Source: Prauserella endophytica
GTDB lineage: Bacteria; Actinomycetota; Actinomycetes; Mycobacteriales; Pseudonocardiaceae
NCBI RefSeq assembly: GCF_005146945.1
Contig: NZ_SWMS01000007.1
Coordinates: 124,001-188,000 of the forward strand
DNA: 64,000 nucleotides
Direction of reading: 5' to 3'
Position 1 is the first letter of the stretch. Each line of letters starts with the position of its first letter. Below are positions 48,550 through 57,752 of the stretch, in pieces. The position numbers and the translations under genes are program-made. Under the pieces are notes generated by a model, which was given only the letters and a program-made list of their open reading frames with translations, had not been told where the DNA came from and did not search any database.

Positions 48550-49587
48550 ATGCCAACCAGCCAGCTCCGGGTGGTCCAGTGGGCCACCGGCAACATCGGC
48601 ACGCACGCCCTGCGCGCCGTCCTCGACCATCCCGCTCTCGATCTCGCGGGCGTCTACGTGCACTCGCCGGCCAAGGCCGGTCGCGACGCGGGCGAGCTGT
48701 GCGGCCGTGATCCGGCCGGAGTCACCACCACCGGCGACGTGGAGGAAATCCTCGCGCTCGGCGCCGACTGCGTGCTGTACATGCCGTTGACGTGCGATGC
48801 CGACGTGGTGTGCCGGCTGCTGGCCGCGGGCACGAACATCGTGACCACGCGCGGGGAGTTCCATCACCCCGCGAGCATGAAACCCTCGCTGCGGCAACGG
48901 GTCGAGGCCGCCTGCGCGGAGGGCGGGACGTCGATCCACAGCACCGGCAGCAGTCCCGGCTTCATCACCGAGGCCGTGCCGCTGGTGCTGACCTCGATCC
49001 AGCGGCGGCTGGAGCGGCTGCGGATCGACGAGTACGCCGACCTCTCCCGGCGCGACTCGCCCGCGATGCTGTTCGACGTCATGGGTTTCGGCCGGTCACC
49101 GTCCACGTTCGACGAACGCAGGCTCACGCACGCCAGGACCAGCTTCGGCCCGTCGTTGCGGCTGGTCGCCGAGGCGCTGTCCCTGCCGCTGGACTCCGTC
49201 GAGGCGAGCGGTGAGCTCGCGACCGCACGCCGCACCGTCGAGATCGCGGCGGGGACCGTGGAGGAGGGCACCGTCGCCGGGCAGCGCATCAGCGCGCTGG
49301 GTATGCGCGACGGCTCACCACTGCTGACGTTCCGCGCCACGTGGTACTGCACCACCGACCTCGAACCGGCGTGGGACGTGCGCGACACCGGCTGGCGCGT
49401 CACGGTCGACGGCGACGCGCCGCTGGACATCGACATCCGTTTCCCCGTGCCCTTGGAGCGGATGGCGTCCGTCTCGCCCGGCTACACCGCCAACCGCGCG
49501 GTGAACGCCGTCCCCATGGTGTGCGCGGCCGAGCCGGGAATCCGCTCGACGGTGGACCTGCCGCAGGTGGTCGCGGCGATGGCCTGA
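48550..49587 (+). CDS. NAD(P)H-dependent amine-dehydrogenase/DapB-like oxidoreductase
   Basis: A 345-residue protein with a DapB-like Rossmann domain ([20 protein letters not shown]) and the family's [15 protein letters not shown] and [17 protein letters not shown] stretches. It belongs to the group annotated as NAD(P)H-dependent amine dehydrogenases, related to 2,4-diaminopentanoate dehydrogenase and common in mycobacterial and nocardial degradation clusters. The true substrate of the actinobacterial branch is not known. RBS GAGGTG precedes the ATG. A strong palindromic terminator follows its stop by 1 bp. Confidence 0.85.
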   Translation: MPTSQLRVVQWATGNIGTHALRAVLDHPALDLAGVYVHSPAKAGRDAGELCGRDPAGVTTTGDVEEILALGADCVLYMPLTCDADVVCRLLAAGTNIVTTRGEFHHPASMKPSLRQRVEAACAEGGTSIHSTGSSPGFITEAVPLVLTSIQRRLERLRIDEYADLSRRDSPAMLFDVMGFGRSPSTFDERRLTHARTSFGPSLRLVAEALSLPLDSVEASGELATARRTVEIAAGTVEEGTVAGQRISALGMRDGSPLLTFRATWYCTTDLEPAWDVRDTGWRVTVDGDAPLDIDIRFPVPLERMASVSPGYTANRAVNAVPMVCAAEPGIRSTVDLPQVVAAMA

Positions 49588-49588
49588 T

Positions 49589-49620
49589 CGGTGGCGGGGC
49601 CGCGCGCGGCCCCGCCACCG
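49589..49620. terminator. Bidirectional hairpin terminator
   Basis: A 32-bp perfect GC-rich palindrome (16-bp arms beginning CGGTGGCGGGGCC) fills the 37-bp gap between the convergent genes ending at 49587 and 49625. It lacks a T tract on either side, as is common for actinobacterial terminators. Confidence 0.8.
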
Positions 49621-49624
49621 CCGG

Positions 49625-50764
49625 TCACGGGGCGTGGACGTCGAGCACCACGGCCGACCCCATGCCGCCGCCCGCGCACATCGCGGCGACCCCGGTGCCG
49701 CCGCCCCGCCGGCGCAACTCGTGCACGAGGGTGACGAGCATCCGCGCGCCGGTCGCCGCGACCGGGTGGCCGAGCGAGCAACCGCTGCCGTTGACGTTGA
49801 CGCGCTCGGGGTCGAGGTCGAGCAGCCGCACGGTGGCGACGCACATCGCGGCGAACGCCTCGTTGATCTCGAACAGGTCCACGTCCTGAGTGGACAGTCC
49901 GGCCCTGGCGAGCGCCTTGGGGATCGCCTTGACCGGCGCGAGGCCCGTCTCGGCAGGATCGACGCCGACGCTGGCCCACGCCCGCACCGTGGCCAGCGCG
50001 GGCAGGCCCAGCCGGTCGGTCGCGACCGTGAGCGCGGCGGCGCCGTCGTTGCCACCGCAGGCGTTGCCCGCGGTGATGCTGAACCCCTCGATCTCCGGAT
50101 GGAGCGGCTTCAGCGCGGCGAGTTTCTCCATGCTCGTGTCGCGACGCGGGTGCTCGTCGACGGAGAACGTCCCGTGCGGTGTCTCGATCGGCACGATCTC
50201 GTCGTGGAACCGGCCCTCGTCGATCGCGCGAACGGCGTTCCGGTGTGAGCGCAGCGCCCAGGCGTCCATCTCCTCGCGTGTGACACCGGCCTTGACCGCG
50301 GCGTTCCAGCCCACCGTGATCGACATGTCGCGGTTCGGGGCGTCGGGGCGGTCCGGGTGGGTCGGGGGGAACCAGTCGACCCACTCCCCGTCGACGCGGA
50401 ACTGCTGGCGGGGCGCGGTGGAGGCGGAGTTCACGCCGCCCGCGATCACGAGCTCGTCCATCCCGGCGCGCACGTTCGCAGCGGCGCTCTGCACGGCGGC
50501 GAGGCCAGCGGCGCAATGCCGGTTCTGGGCCTGCCCGGCAACCGACGTGAGGCCGGCGGTGAGCGCGGCGTGGCGGGCCAGCACGCCGCCGCCGTAGAGG
50601 CCCTCACCGAGCACGACGTCGTCCACCTGGTCCGGGTCGAGCCCCTCCGCGGCCGCGGCGACCACGTGATGGGCGAGATCGAACGCGGTGGTGTCACGCA
50701 GGGTTCCCTTGCCGGCGGTGCCGACGGGGGTGCGCAGTGCGGAGACGAGAACTGCCTCAGGCAT
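49625..50764 (-). CDS. Thiolase (acetyl-CoA acetyltransferase family)
   Basis: A 379-residue thiolase. The nucleophilic Cys84 is in [16 protein letters not shown], the His in [15 protein letters not shown], and the third catalytic Cys in [14 protein letters not shown], so it should be active. [16 protein letters not shown] replaces the standard NASGINDGAAA. It is the second thiolase of the window and is joined (8-bp overlap) to the acyl-CoA ligase at 50757. It probably cleaves a 3-oxoacyl-CoA from a different stage of the same pathway. Confidence 0.92.
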   Translation of the reverse strand: MPEAVLVSALRTPVGTAGKGTLRDTTAFDLAHHVVAAAAEGLDPDQVDDVVLGEGLYGGGVLARHAALTAGLTSVAGQAQNRHCAAGLAAVQSAAANVRAGMDELVIAGGVNSASTAPRQQFRVDGEWVDWFPPTHPDRPDAPNRDMSITVGWNAAVKAGVTREEMDAWALRSHRNAVRAIDEGRFHDEIVPIETPHGTFSVDEHPRRDTSMEKLAALKPLHPEIEGFSITAGNACGGNDGAAALTVATDRLGLPALATVRAWASVGVDPAETGLAPVKAIPKALARAGLSTQDVDLFEINEAFAAMCVATVRLLDLDPERVNVNGSGCSLGHPVAATGARMLVTLVHELRRRGGGTGVAAMCAGGGMGSAVVLDVHAP

Positions 50765-52190
50765 GGGTTTTCTCCAGATCGGCCAGCAGGACGCGGCGCA
50801 GTAGCTTTCCGGTCTCGGTCTTGGGCAACTCGGGACGGAAGACGATGGTGTCGGGGGTCTTGGACGAGCGGAGCCGCTCCCGGACCCAGGTCCTGATCTG
50901 CTCGGGGTCGCCGTCACCGACGAGCACCGCGACGAGCCGCTGGCCCCACTCGGGGTCGGGCACGCCCACCACCGCGGCCTCGGTGACGCCGGGGTGACCG
51001 AGCAGCACGTCCTCGATCTCGGCGGGTGCGATGTTCTCCCCGCCCCGGATGATCGTGTCGTCGGCGCGGCCCTCGATGAACAGATAGCCCTCGGCGTCGA
51101 GCCTGCCGAGGTCGCGGGTGGCGAACCAGCCGTCGGCGTCCAGGACGCTGCGCCCGCCGTACTCGCCGGAGATCTGCTCGCCCCGGACGAACACGAGCCC
51201 GGTCTCCCCCGGCGGCACAGGTGCGCCGTGCTCGGTGCGGATCTGGAACTCGATGCCCGGCAGCGCCCGGCCCACCGAGCCGAGCCGGTCACGCACCGCG
51301 GGGTCGTCCGAGTCCTGGGCCCGCCGGTGGTCCTCCGGCCCGAGCACGGCGACCGTCGAGGCGGTCTCGGTCAGCCCGTAGGCGTTGACGAAGCCGGTGC
51401 GGGGGAACACCGTCAGCGCCCGCTCCAGCACCGGCCTCGGCGTCCTCGAGCCGCCGTAGGCGAGACTGCGCAGCGTCGGCGTCCGCGCGTCGTCACCGTC
51501 CACTTCGGCCACGATGCGGGCCAGCATCGTGGGCACCAGCATGGCGTGCGTGACCCGCTCGCGCCGCACCGTCTCCAGCCACTCGGCGGCGCCGAACGCG
51601 GGAAGGTAGACCACGCGGCGTCCGGTGTAGAGGTTGGAGAGGAGGTTCGTCAGGCCGGCGATGTGGTACGGCGGCACGGCGACGAGAGCCGCGTCGCCCT
51701 CCTCCGCGGAGGCGAACTCCAGCGTGTTGAGCACGTACGCGAGCAGGTGGCGGTGGCGCAGCACCGCGGCCTTCGGCTCGACGGTGGTGCCGCTCGTGTA
51801 GATGAGCACGGCGACCGCCTCGCCGTCCCACTCCGGCGCGACGCCGTCGGGCGCCGGCTCGCCGCCCGGCTCCACCAGCGCGTCGAGGTCACCGGGCTCG
51901 AGCACGAGCGCGCCGGGATGCCGTTCCCGCAGCGCGCCCAGCTGCTGTTCGCCGAGCCGGTAGTTCAGTGGCACGAACGGCACCCCAGCGAGCGCGGAGC
52001 CGAACAGCGCCACCGGGTAGGCGAGGTGATTCGTGCCGAGGTAGAGGACGGCGCTGTGACCGCGGAACCGCCCGGCCGCCCGGCGGGCGAGGTCCAGCAA
52101 CCCGGCGGCGGAGAGCGAACGGCCGCCCGCGGTCACCACTGCCCTGTCACCGGCCGAAGCCGCCATGTCGAGGATCATGCTGATGTTCAT
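50757..52190 (-). CDS. AMP-dependent acyl-CoA synthetase
   Basis: A 477-residue adenylate-forming ligase. It shows the P-loop IYTSGTTVEPKAAVLRHRH, VNAYGLTETASTVAVLG, DGWFATRDLGRLDAEGYLFI and LPKTETGKLLRRVLLAD with the catalytic Lys. Lys for Gly at the P-loop turn (EPKAAV for RPKGV) is a small departure from the norm. The ATG directly abuts a perfect GAGAAT box (52191-52205), leaving no room for a ribosome binding site, so the mRNA is probably leaderless or starts at ATG 52178. Confidence 0.9.
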   Translation of the reverse strand: MNISMILDMAASAGDRAVVTAGGRSLSAAGLLDLARRAAGRFRGHSAVLYLGTNHLAYPVALFGSALAGVPFVPLNYRLGEQQLGALRERHPGALVLEPGDLDALVEPGGEPAPDGVAPEWDGEAVAVLIYTSGTTVEPKAAVLRHRHLLAYVLNTLEFASAEEGDAALVAVPPYHIAGLTNLLSNLYTGRRVVYLPAFGAAEWLETVRRERVTHAMLVPTMLARIVAEVDGDDARTPTLRSLAYGGSRTPRPVLERALTVFPRTGFVNAYGLTETASTVAVLGPEDHRRAQDSDDPAVRDRLGSVGRALPGIEFQIRTEHGAPVPPGETGLVFVRGEQISGEYGGRSVLDADGWFATRDLGRLDAEGYLFIEGRADDTIIRGGENIAPAEIEDVLLGHPGVTEAAVVGVPDPEWGQRLVAVLVGDGDPEQIRTWVRERLRSSKTPDTIVFRPELPKTETGKLLRRVLLADLEKTHA

Positions 52191-52205
52191 GAGAATGCTA
52201 TTCTC
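52191..52205. promoter_or_regulatory. GAGAAT box (GAGAATGCTATTCTC), perfect arms
   Basis: It lies between the divergent ligase (start 52190, immediately adjacent) and SDR (start 52245, 39 bp away) genes. A single bound regulator would cover the ligase start codon and the SDR promoter together. Confidence 0.8.
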
Positions 52206-52244
52206 TCAACTAAAGAGCGTCAGTTGCAAGAGAGGAAAGCTGAT

Positions 52245-53006
52245 ATGCAGATCAGTGGGAGCTCAGCGGTCGTGGTCGGCGGCGCGGGCGGCCTCGGGGA
52301 GGCCACCGTCCGCCGCCTGCACTCGGCGGGGGCGAAGGTGGTCGTCGCCGATCTCGCCGACGACAAGGGCAAGGCACTCGAGGACGAGCTGGGCGTTCGC
52401 TACGTGCGCACCGACGCCACCAGCGAGGCCGACGTCCAAGAGGCCATCGCGGCCGCGGAGGCCGAGGGCCCGCTGCGCATCTCGGTCGACACCCACGGCG
52501 GCCCGGCCAGCGGCGGCCGGCTCGTCGGCAAGGACGGCACGCCCCTCGACCTCGCGGGCTTCCGCACCACCATCGAGATCTACCTCACCGCCGTGTTCAA
52601 CGTGCTGCGCCTTTCCGCGGCCGCGATCGCCAGGCAGGAACCGCTGGAGAGCGGCCGTGGCGTCGTCGTGAACACCGCCTCGATCGCCGCCTTCGAAGGC
52701 CAGATCGGCCAGCTGCCGTACGCCGCCGCCAAGGGCGGCGTGGTCGGCATGACGCTCGTCGCCGCGCGCGACCTCTCCCCGCTCGGCGTCCGCGTGGTCA
52801 CGATCGCCCCCGGCACGTTTCTCACCCCGGCCTACGGCAAGGCCGGTGACCAGCTCGAGGCCTACTGGGGCCCGCAGGTCCCGTTCCCCAAGCGGATGGG
52901 CCGCTCGCCCGAGTACGCGGCGCTGGTGCAGAGCATCTGCGAGAACGACTACCTCAACGGCGAGGTCATCCGGCTGGACGGCGCGCTGAGGTTCCCGCCG
53001 AAATGA
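52245..53006 (+). CDS. SDR-family 3-hydroxyacyl-CoA dehydrogenase (HSD17B10-like)
   Basis: A 253-residue SDR. It shows [40 protein letters not shown] (the insertion typical of type II 3-hydroxyacyl-CoA dehydrogenases), the Ser in [14 protein letters not shown] and [20 protein letters not shown] with Tyr and Lys. [20 protein letters not shown] followed by [11 protein letters not shown] is the family's C-terminus. It oxidises a 3-hydroxyacyl-CoA. RBS AGAGGAAAG precedes the ATG at 52245. A damaged SDR gene overlaps its 3' end. Confidence 0.92.
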   Translation: MQISGSSAVVVGGAGGLGEATVRRLHSAGAKVVVADLADDKGKALEDELGVRYVRTDATSEADVQEAIAAAEAEGPLRISVDTHGGPASGGRLVGKDGTPLDLAGFRTTIEIYLTAVFNVLRLSAAAIARQEPLESGRGVVVNTASIAAFEGQIGQLPYAAAKGGVVGMTLVAARDLSPLGVRVVTIAPGTFLTPAYGKAGDQLEAYWGPQVPFPKRMGRSPEYAALVQSICENDYLNGEVIRLDGALRFPPK

Positions 53007-53564
53007 CCGCCCGCTGGCGGGGAAGGTCGCCTTCGTGGCCGGGGCCAGCCGCGGCATCGGCCGCACGGTCGCGCTCGCGCTGGCTGAGGCGGGCGCGGCC
53101 GTCGCGGTCGCCGCGCGGTCCGAACGCGAGGGCAAGGTCCTCGGGACCATTCACGATGTCGCGGGCCGGATCACGGCCAGCGGCGGCAGGGCGCTCGCGG
53201 TGCCCTGCGACGTCACGAACGAGGAGGCGGTCGAGTCGGCGGTTGCCGCGACGGTGGCCGAGTTCGGCGGCATCGACGTGCTCATCGCCAACGCAGGGGT
53301 GCTCTGGCTCGGGCCGGTGGAGTCGACGCCACTCAGGCGCTGGCAGTTGTGCCTCGACGTCAACCTCACCGGGGTGTTCCTGGTGACGAGGGCGGTGATC
53401 CCGCATGTCCGCGCCCGTGGCGGTGGCTCGCTGGTCGCCGTCACCACCACCGGGGTCGGCATGAGCCGCCGCAGGCGATGGCCGGCGCGGCCGTGCTGCT
53501 GGCCGGGCAGGACGCCACCGTCATCACGGGCACGGTGCAGCGGTCAGAGGCGCTTCCGGGCTGA
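53003..53564 (+). pseudogene. SDR pseudogene lacking the active site
   Basis: After the ATG at 53003 one base appears to be missing, because the SDR frame (PLAGKVAFVAGASRGIGRTV) reads only in another frame. That frame continues well (ALAVPCDVTNEEAVE; GIDVLIANAGVLWLG; DVNLTGVFLVTRAVI) to VAVTTTGVGM. It then jumps to a third frame that gives only the C-terminal tail (PQAMAGAAVLLAGQDATVIT followed by GTVQRSEALPG). About 70-100 residues, including the catalytic Tyr-x3-Lys, are deleted. The result cannot be an active dehydrogenase. A terminator hairpin begins at its stop. Confidence 0.85.
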
Positions 53565-53613
53565 GGCGGGAGGCGCCGGACCTCGCGGGGAGTTCCGGCG
53601 CCTCCCGGCTCAG
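53561..53613. terminator. Hairpin terminator between convergent genes
   Basis: Arms at 53568-53580 and 53594-53606 (GGGAGGCGCCGGA and its complement) are extended by CTGAG/CTCAG at the outside (53561-53565, 53609-53613), with a 13-base loop. It separates the SDR pseudogene from the enoyl-CoA hydratase gene ending at 53616 and should work in both directions. Confidence 0.8.
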
Positions 53614-53615
53614 CT

Positions 53616-54383
53616 CTAGCGCTGGCGGTCGAGGAGCTTTTCCAGCGTCGCGCGGAAGTCCTCGGTCTGGAACGACTGCTCCTCGGCGGTGGTGGCGTAG
53701 TCGAGTGTCGCCAGCACCGCGCGTTCGAGCTGGATGTTGAACAGCCGCTTGGTGCTCTCCACCGCCTGCCTCGGCAGGCCCGCGATCCGCTTCGCGCAGG
53801 CGAGCGCCTCGGCCACCGGGTCGGCGACGACGTGGTTGGCCAGCCCCAGCTCCCGTGCCCGCTGCGCGGGGATGCGGGCGCCGGTCAGCGCGTACTCCTT
53901 GGCCAGGTGCATGCTCGTGTGCAGCGGCCAGGTGAGCGGGCCGCCGTCCGCGGCGACGAGTCCCACCTGAACGTGCGGGTCGGCGAGGTGCGCGGTCTCG
54001 GCGAGGTAGACGATGTCGCTCAGCGCGACCAGGCTGCAGCCGAGGCCCACGGCGGGGCCGTTGACCGCCGCCACCACCGGAACCCGGCAGCGGGCCATGC
54101 CGAGCACGATCTCGCGACCGTCCGCGATGGACCGTGCGCGCAGCTCGGGGTCGCGGCGCAACTCGTCGAGGTAGGCGAAGTCGCCGCCCGCGGAGAACGC
54201 CTTGCCCGCACCGGTCAGCACGGCGGCGCGGGCCGCACGGTCGTCGCTGAGGCGGGGCCACAGCCGGGCCAGCCCCCGGTGCAGCGCGTCGTTGACGGCG
54301 TTGAGCTCGGAGGGCCGGTTCAGCGTGATGATCCTCAGTGGACCGTCCGCACGGACGTCGATCTCTTCCGGCAGGTCGTACAT
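53616..54383 (-). CDS. Enoyl-CoA hydratase/isomerase family protein
   Basis: A 255-residue crotonase-fold protein. It shows LNRPSELNAVNDALHRGLAR, TGAGKAFSAGGDFAYLDELR, VNGPAVGLGCSLVALSDIVY and ADPHVQVGLVAADGGPLTWP in the expected order. AADGGPLTWP in place of GGTQRL recalls the 2-ketocyclohexanecarboxyl-CoA hydrolase/hydratase-like branch. It is the last gene of the ABC-importer operon, 1 bp after the dehydrogenase stop. The start ATG at 54383 is set by the alignable N-terminus. Confidence 0.9.
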   Translation of the reverse strand: MYDLPEEIDVRADGPLRIITLNRPSELNAVNDALHRGLARLWPRLSDDRAARAAVLTGAGKAFSAGGDFAYLDELRRDPELRARSIADGREIVLGMARCRVPVVAAVNGPAVGLGCSLVALSDIVYLAETAHLADPHVQVGLVAADGGPLTWPLHTSMHLAKEYALTGARIPAQRARELGLANHVVADPVAEALACAKRIAGLPRQAVESTKRLFNIQLERAVLATLDYATTAEEQSFQTEDFRATLEKLLDRQR

Positions 54384-54384
54384 G

Positions 54385-55473
54385 TCAGGCTCCCAATCCG
54401 AGGATCCGCGAGGCGATGATGTTCTTCTGGATCTGCGATGTGCCGCCCATGACGCTCTGCGCACGGCTGTAGAGGTAGGCGCCCAGCAGCTCGGGGTCGT
54501 CGGTGCCGCCCACGGCGAGTGCCGCGTGGCCCACCGACTGCTCGACCCACGTCATCAGCAGCTTGTCCAGTGAGCCGTCCGGCCCGTGCACCACGCCGTC
54601 GAGCTGCTCGGAAAGGCGGCGCCGGACGTGCAGTCGCAGCATCTCCGCCTGCACCTCGGCCCAGGCCAGCTCCTCGGGCACCCGCTCCCCCGCTCGCGCG
54701 GTGAGTTCCCTGACGAGCTTGCCGTACCGCGCCGAGAAGCCCAATGTGGACGGTTCACGTTCGTGACCGACGACGGTCATGGCGAGCGCCCAGCCTTCCC
54801 CGGGTTGCCCGACCAGCTGGTCGGCTGGCACGGTCGCCCCGTCGAAGAGCACCTGCCCGAACTCGCGGGTGACGCCGTTGATCATCCGCAGCGGGCGCTG
54901 CTCGATGCCGGGCTGGTGCATGGAGACGATGAACGCGGAGATGCCGCGGTGCCGGGGCGCGTCGGGGTCGGTCCTCGCGAGCAGCAGGCACCAGTCGGCG
55001 ACGTCGGAGTAGCTCGTCCAGATCTTGTGCCCGTGGATGACCCACTGGTCGCCCTCGCGCGTGGCCCTGGTGGTGAGCGACGCGAGGTCGGAGCCCGCGC
55101 CGGGTTCACTGAAGCCCTGGCACCACCGCTGCGTGCCGTCGATCATGCCGGGCAGGAACCGCCTGCGCAGCTCCTCGCTGCCGTGCCTGCCGAGCCCCTG
55201 GACCAGGTAGCCGAGGCTGGGACGGGCGGGCGCGCCCGCGAGTGCGAGCTCCTCGTCGAGGATCACGTCGTAGACGGGCGGCAGCTCGTGCCCGCCGTAC
55301 TCCTTGGGCCACGAGAGGCCGAAGAACCCGGCCGAGTAGAGCGCCTGGTGCCATTCGCCCTGCCGCGCCCAGTACTCGTCACCCGCGGCCGGGAACGTCC
55401 CGGCCCGCTCGGCGAGCCAGGACCGCAGCCGGGCGCGGAACGCGGCCTCCTCCGGCGAGTCACGAAAGTCCAC
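54385..55473 (-). CDS. Acyl-CoA dehydrogenase, full subunit of a pair
   Basis: A 362-residue acyl-CoA dehydrogenase. It shows GFFGLSWPKEYGGHELPPVY, QRWCQGFSEPGAGSDLASLT, WVIHGHKIWTSYSDVADWCL and the C-terminal QSVMGGTSQIQKNIIASRIL. It overlaps the 301-residue partner gene by 14 bp. Together they make the second alpha2-beta2-type acyl-CoA dehydrogenase in the window; domain order matches 41235/42320 but the sequence is clearly different, so it acts on another intermediate. GTG start at 55473. Confidence 0.92.
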   Translation of the reverse strand: MDFRDSPEEAAFRARLRSWLAERAGTFPAAGDEYWARQGEWHQALYSAGFFGLSWPKEYGGHELPPVYDVILDEELALAGAPARPSLGYLVQGLGRHGSEELRRRFLPGMIDGTQRWCQGFSEPGAGSDLASLTTRATREGDQWVIHGHKIWTSYSDVADWCLLLARTDPDAPRHRGISAFIVSMHQPGIEQRPLRMINGVTREFGQVLFDGATVPADQLVGQPGEGWALAMTVVGHEREPSTLGFSARYGKLVRELTARAGERVPEELAWAEVQAEMLRLHVRRRLSEQLDGVVHGPDGSLDKLLMTWVEQSVGHAALAVGGTDDPELLGAYLYSRAQSVMGGTSQIQKNIIASRILGLGA

Positions 55474-56365
55474 TGTGGATGTCCTCCAGTCGGACGGGGA
55501 ACAGGTCGGTCGAGGCCAGCGCCCTGCGCAGGTACACGTGCGCGAGGCACTCCCAGGTGTTGCCGATGCCGCCGTGCACCTGGATGGCGGTCTCGCAGAC
55601 GGTCCGCGCGGCCCGCGCGCAGTAGAGCTTCGCGATCCGGGCGGCCCGCACGGCCTCAGCGGGGCCGAGCTCGTCGACCGCCCACGCCGCGTGCCGCAGG
55701 ACGCTCACGGAACCCTCGATGAGGGCGAGTCCCTCGGCCAGCAGATGGGCCACGGCCTGGTACGAGCCGATCGCGTTGCCGTACTGCTCGCGGACCTTCG
55801 CGTAGTCGCACGCGAGCGCGTGCGCGCCGCGGGAGACGCCGACCAGATCGGCGGACGTCACGACCAGCGCCAGCGCGGACCAGCGTCCGGCGGCGTCCGC
55901 CTGCAGCGTCCCGAGCGGCTCCGGCGCGCCGGTGACCTCGGCGGTGTGCCGGGTCAGGTCCGCGCCGGCGACGGCGGCGCCGAGCCCGTGTGCCAGCACC
56001 CGGCCGCCGTCGAGGGCGAGCGCGCGGCGTGCGCCCCTGGCGTCCCTGGCGTGTCCCGCCACGGCGATGGTGTCCGCCGCGGCGTCTCCACCGAGGTGCC
56101 GGGTCAGCTCGCCGGCGAGCACGGGGCCGCCGAACGCCGCGTCGACCAGGCCTCGGGCGAACTCCTCGGCGACGATCGCGACCTCCACCCCGGACGCGCC
56201 GTCGGCGCGCAGCGAGCGCCAGCCGGTGCCGTCGACCGCCTTGTCCAGCCGCGCGACGCGGTCGTCGTCGGACAGCTCCTGAACCGACCCCGGGCCGAGG
56301 TCGTCGGCCAGCTTCGCGGCCGCGTCGCGCAGCTGCCGCTGCTCACTGGTCAGCCGGACGTCCAT
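55460..56365 (-). CDS. Acyl-CoA dehydrogenase-like partner subunit
   Basis: A 301-residue protein. It has a short N-terminal helical domain (DVRLTSEQRQLRDAAAKLAD), a reduced beta domain rich in Gly/Ala, and a conserved C-terminal helical domain (DYAKVREQYGNAIGSYQAVA; CETAIQVHGGIGNTWECLAH). The missing central motifs (TEPGxGSD, WVxxGxKxW) show that it cannot bind FAD alone as a full enzyme does. It should assemble with the subunit encoded downstream (14-bp overlap). It also overlaps the ligase gene by 23 bp. Confidence 0.9.
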   Translation of the reverse strand: MDVRLTSEQRQLRDAAAKLADDLGPGSVQELSDDDRVARLDKAVDGTGWRSLRADGASGVEVAIVAEEFARGLVDAAFGGPVLAGELTRHLGGDAAADTIAVAGHARDARGARRALALDGGRVLAHGLGAAVAGADLTRHTAEVTGAPEPLGTLQADAAGRWSALALVVTSADLVGVSRGAHALACDYAKVREQYGNAIGSYQAVAHLLAEGLALIEGSVSVLRHAAWAVDELGPAEAVRAARIAKLYCARAARTVCETAIQVHGGIGNTWECLAHVYLRRALASTDLFPVRLEDIHSGLS

Positions 56366-57752
56366 GGCTCTCCTTGAGAACTCGGCGCAGCACCTTGCCG
56401 GAGGGCAGGCGCGGGATCTCGGGCACGAACACGACCTCGCGCGGGCGCTTGTAGGAGGCGAGCGACTCCCCGACCAGCGCGATGAGCTTCTCGGCCTCCA
56501 CGGGTTCCGCCGTGGTGACGGCCGCGATCACCGCTTCGCCATCGGACGGGTCGGGCACGCCGAACACCGCGCAGTCGGCGACGGCGGGGTGCCCGTGCAG
56601 CACCGCCTCGACCTCGGCGGGCGCGACCTGGAAGCCCTTGACCTTGATCATCTCTTTCGAGCGGTCGGTGAGGTGCAGCCAGCCGTCGGCGTCGAGGTGG
56701 CCGACATCGCCGGTGCGGTACCAGCCGTCGTGGAACGCCTCCTGGGTCGCCTCGGCGGGCAGGTACCCGGCCATGAGCGACTCGGCCTTCGCCTGGATCT
56801 CACCGGTCTCGCCGGGCGCGACCGGCTCGCCGGTCTCGAGCGACACCACCCGCAGCGTGACGCCGGGAACGGCCCTGCCCGCGCTGTCGAGCCGGGCGCC
56901 CTTCAGCGGGTTGCACGCGATCACCGGAAGCTCGCTGGCCCCGTAGGCGGGGACCCACCCTACGCCGGTCCGCCTGGTCACGGTCTCGGCGACGCTCGGC
57001 GTCACCGGCGTGGCGCCCCACATGATGTAGCGCAACGACGAGAGGTCGTAGGACTCCAGCTCCGGATGTGAGGCGATCGCCAGCGCGATCGGCGCGACGG
57101 CCATCTCGACGGTGATCCGGTCGGACTGGATGTGGTGCAGCAGGCGATCGAGGTCGAACCGGCGGTGCAGCCGCACCCACGTGCCGGACTCCAGCGCGGT
57201 GACGATGTTGAGCAGCCCCAGGATGTGCGAGGGCGGGGTGACGATCTGGATGCGGTCGGCCGGGCCCAGCTCCAGCGCGTCGTGCCAATGGCGCACGGCG
57301 GCGGCGAACGAGCGGTGCGTGTGCCGCACGGCCTTCGGCATCCCCGTGGTGCCGGAGCTGAACACCAGCACGGCGTCGCTGTCCGGATCGCGGGCTTCGG
57401 AGCCGGGGTCACCCGGCGCGATGGGCTCCTCCAGCGACAGCATCGGCCGCAGGCCCGCGAGCACCGGGTGGTCGCCGACCGCGTGGGCCGCGTCGGTCAC
57501 TTCCAGCGCGTGCCGCACCTCCGCGCGCTTCCACGCCGGGCTGATGAGCACGACCGCCGCGCCCAGCCGCCAGATCGCCCGCACCGCGACCACGAACTCG
57601 GGCCGGTTCGACGACATGAGCGCCACCCGGTCGCCCGCCCGCACGCCTCGCGCGGAGAGGGTCGCGGCGAGGCCGGCGGAGAGGGCGTCCAGTTCCGCGC
57701 GGGTGTACGCCTGGTCCTCGAAGACGAGCGCCACCGGTTCGTTCTCCACCAT
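56343..57752 (-). CDS. AMP-dependent acyl-CoA synthetase coupled to ABC importer
   Basis: A 469-residue adenylate-forming ligase. It shows VFSSGTTGMPKAVRHTHRSF, VPAYGASELPVIACNPLKG, GWYRTGDVGHLDADGWLHLT, and IPRLPSGKVLRRVLKES with the catalytic Lys. The N-terminal domain is short. The ATG (57752) overlaps the stop of the dipeptide-type ABC ATPase gene (ATGA), which ties substrate import to CoA activation. It then overlaps the dehydrogenase partner gene. The imported molecule is therefore probably a carboxylic acid. Confidence 0.91.
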   Translation of the reverse strand: MVENEPVALVFEDQAYTRAELDALSAGLAATLSARGVRAGDRVALMSSNRPEFVVAVRAIWRLGAAVVLISPAWKRAEVRHALEVTDAAHAVGDHPVLAGLRPMLSLEEPIAPGDPGSEARDPDSDAVLVFSSGTTGMPKAVRHTHRSFAAAVRHWHDALELGPADRIQIVTPPSHILGLLNIVTALESGTWVRLHRRFDLDRLLHHIQSDRITVEMAVAPIALAIASHPELESYDLSSLRYIMWGATPVTPSVAETVTRRTGVGWVPAYGASELPVIACNPLKGARLDSAGRAVPGVTLRVVSLETGEPVAPGETGEIQAKAESLMAGYLPAEATQEAFHDGWYRTGDVGHLDADGWLHLTDRSKEMIKVKGFQVAPAEVEAVLHGHPAVADCAVFGVPDPSDGEAVIAAVTTAEPVEAEKLIALVGESLASYKRPREVVFVPEIPRLPSGKVLRRVLKESHGRPADQ

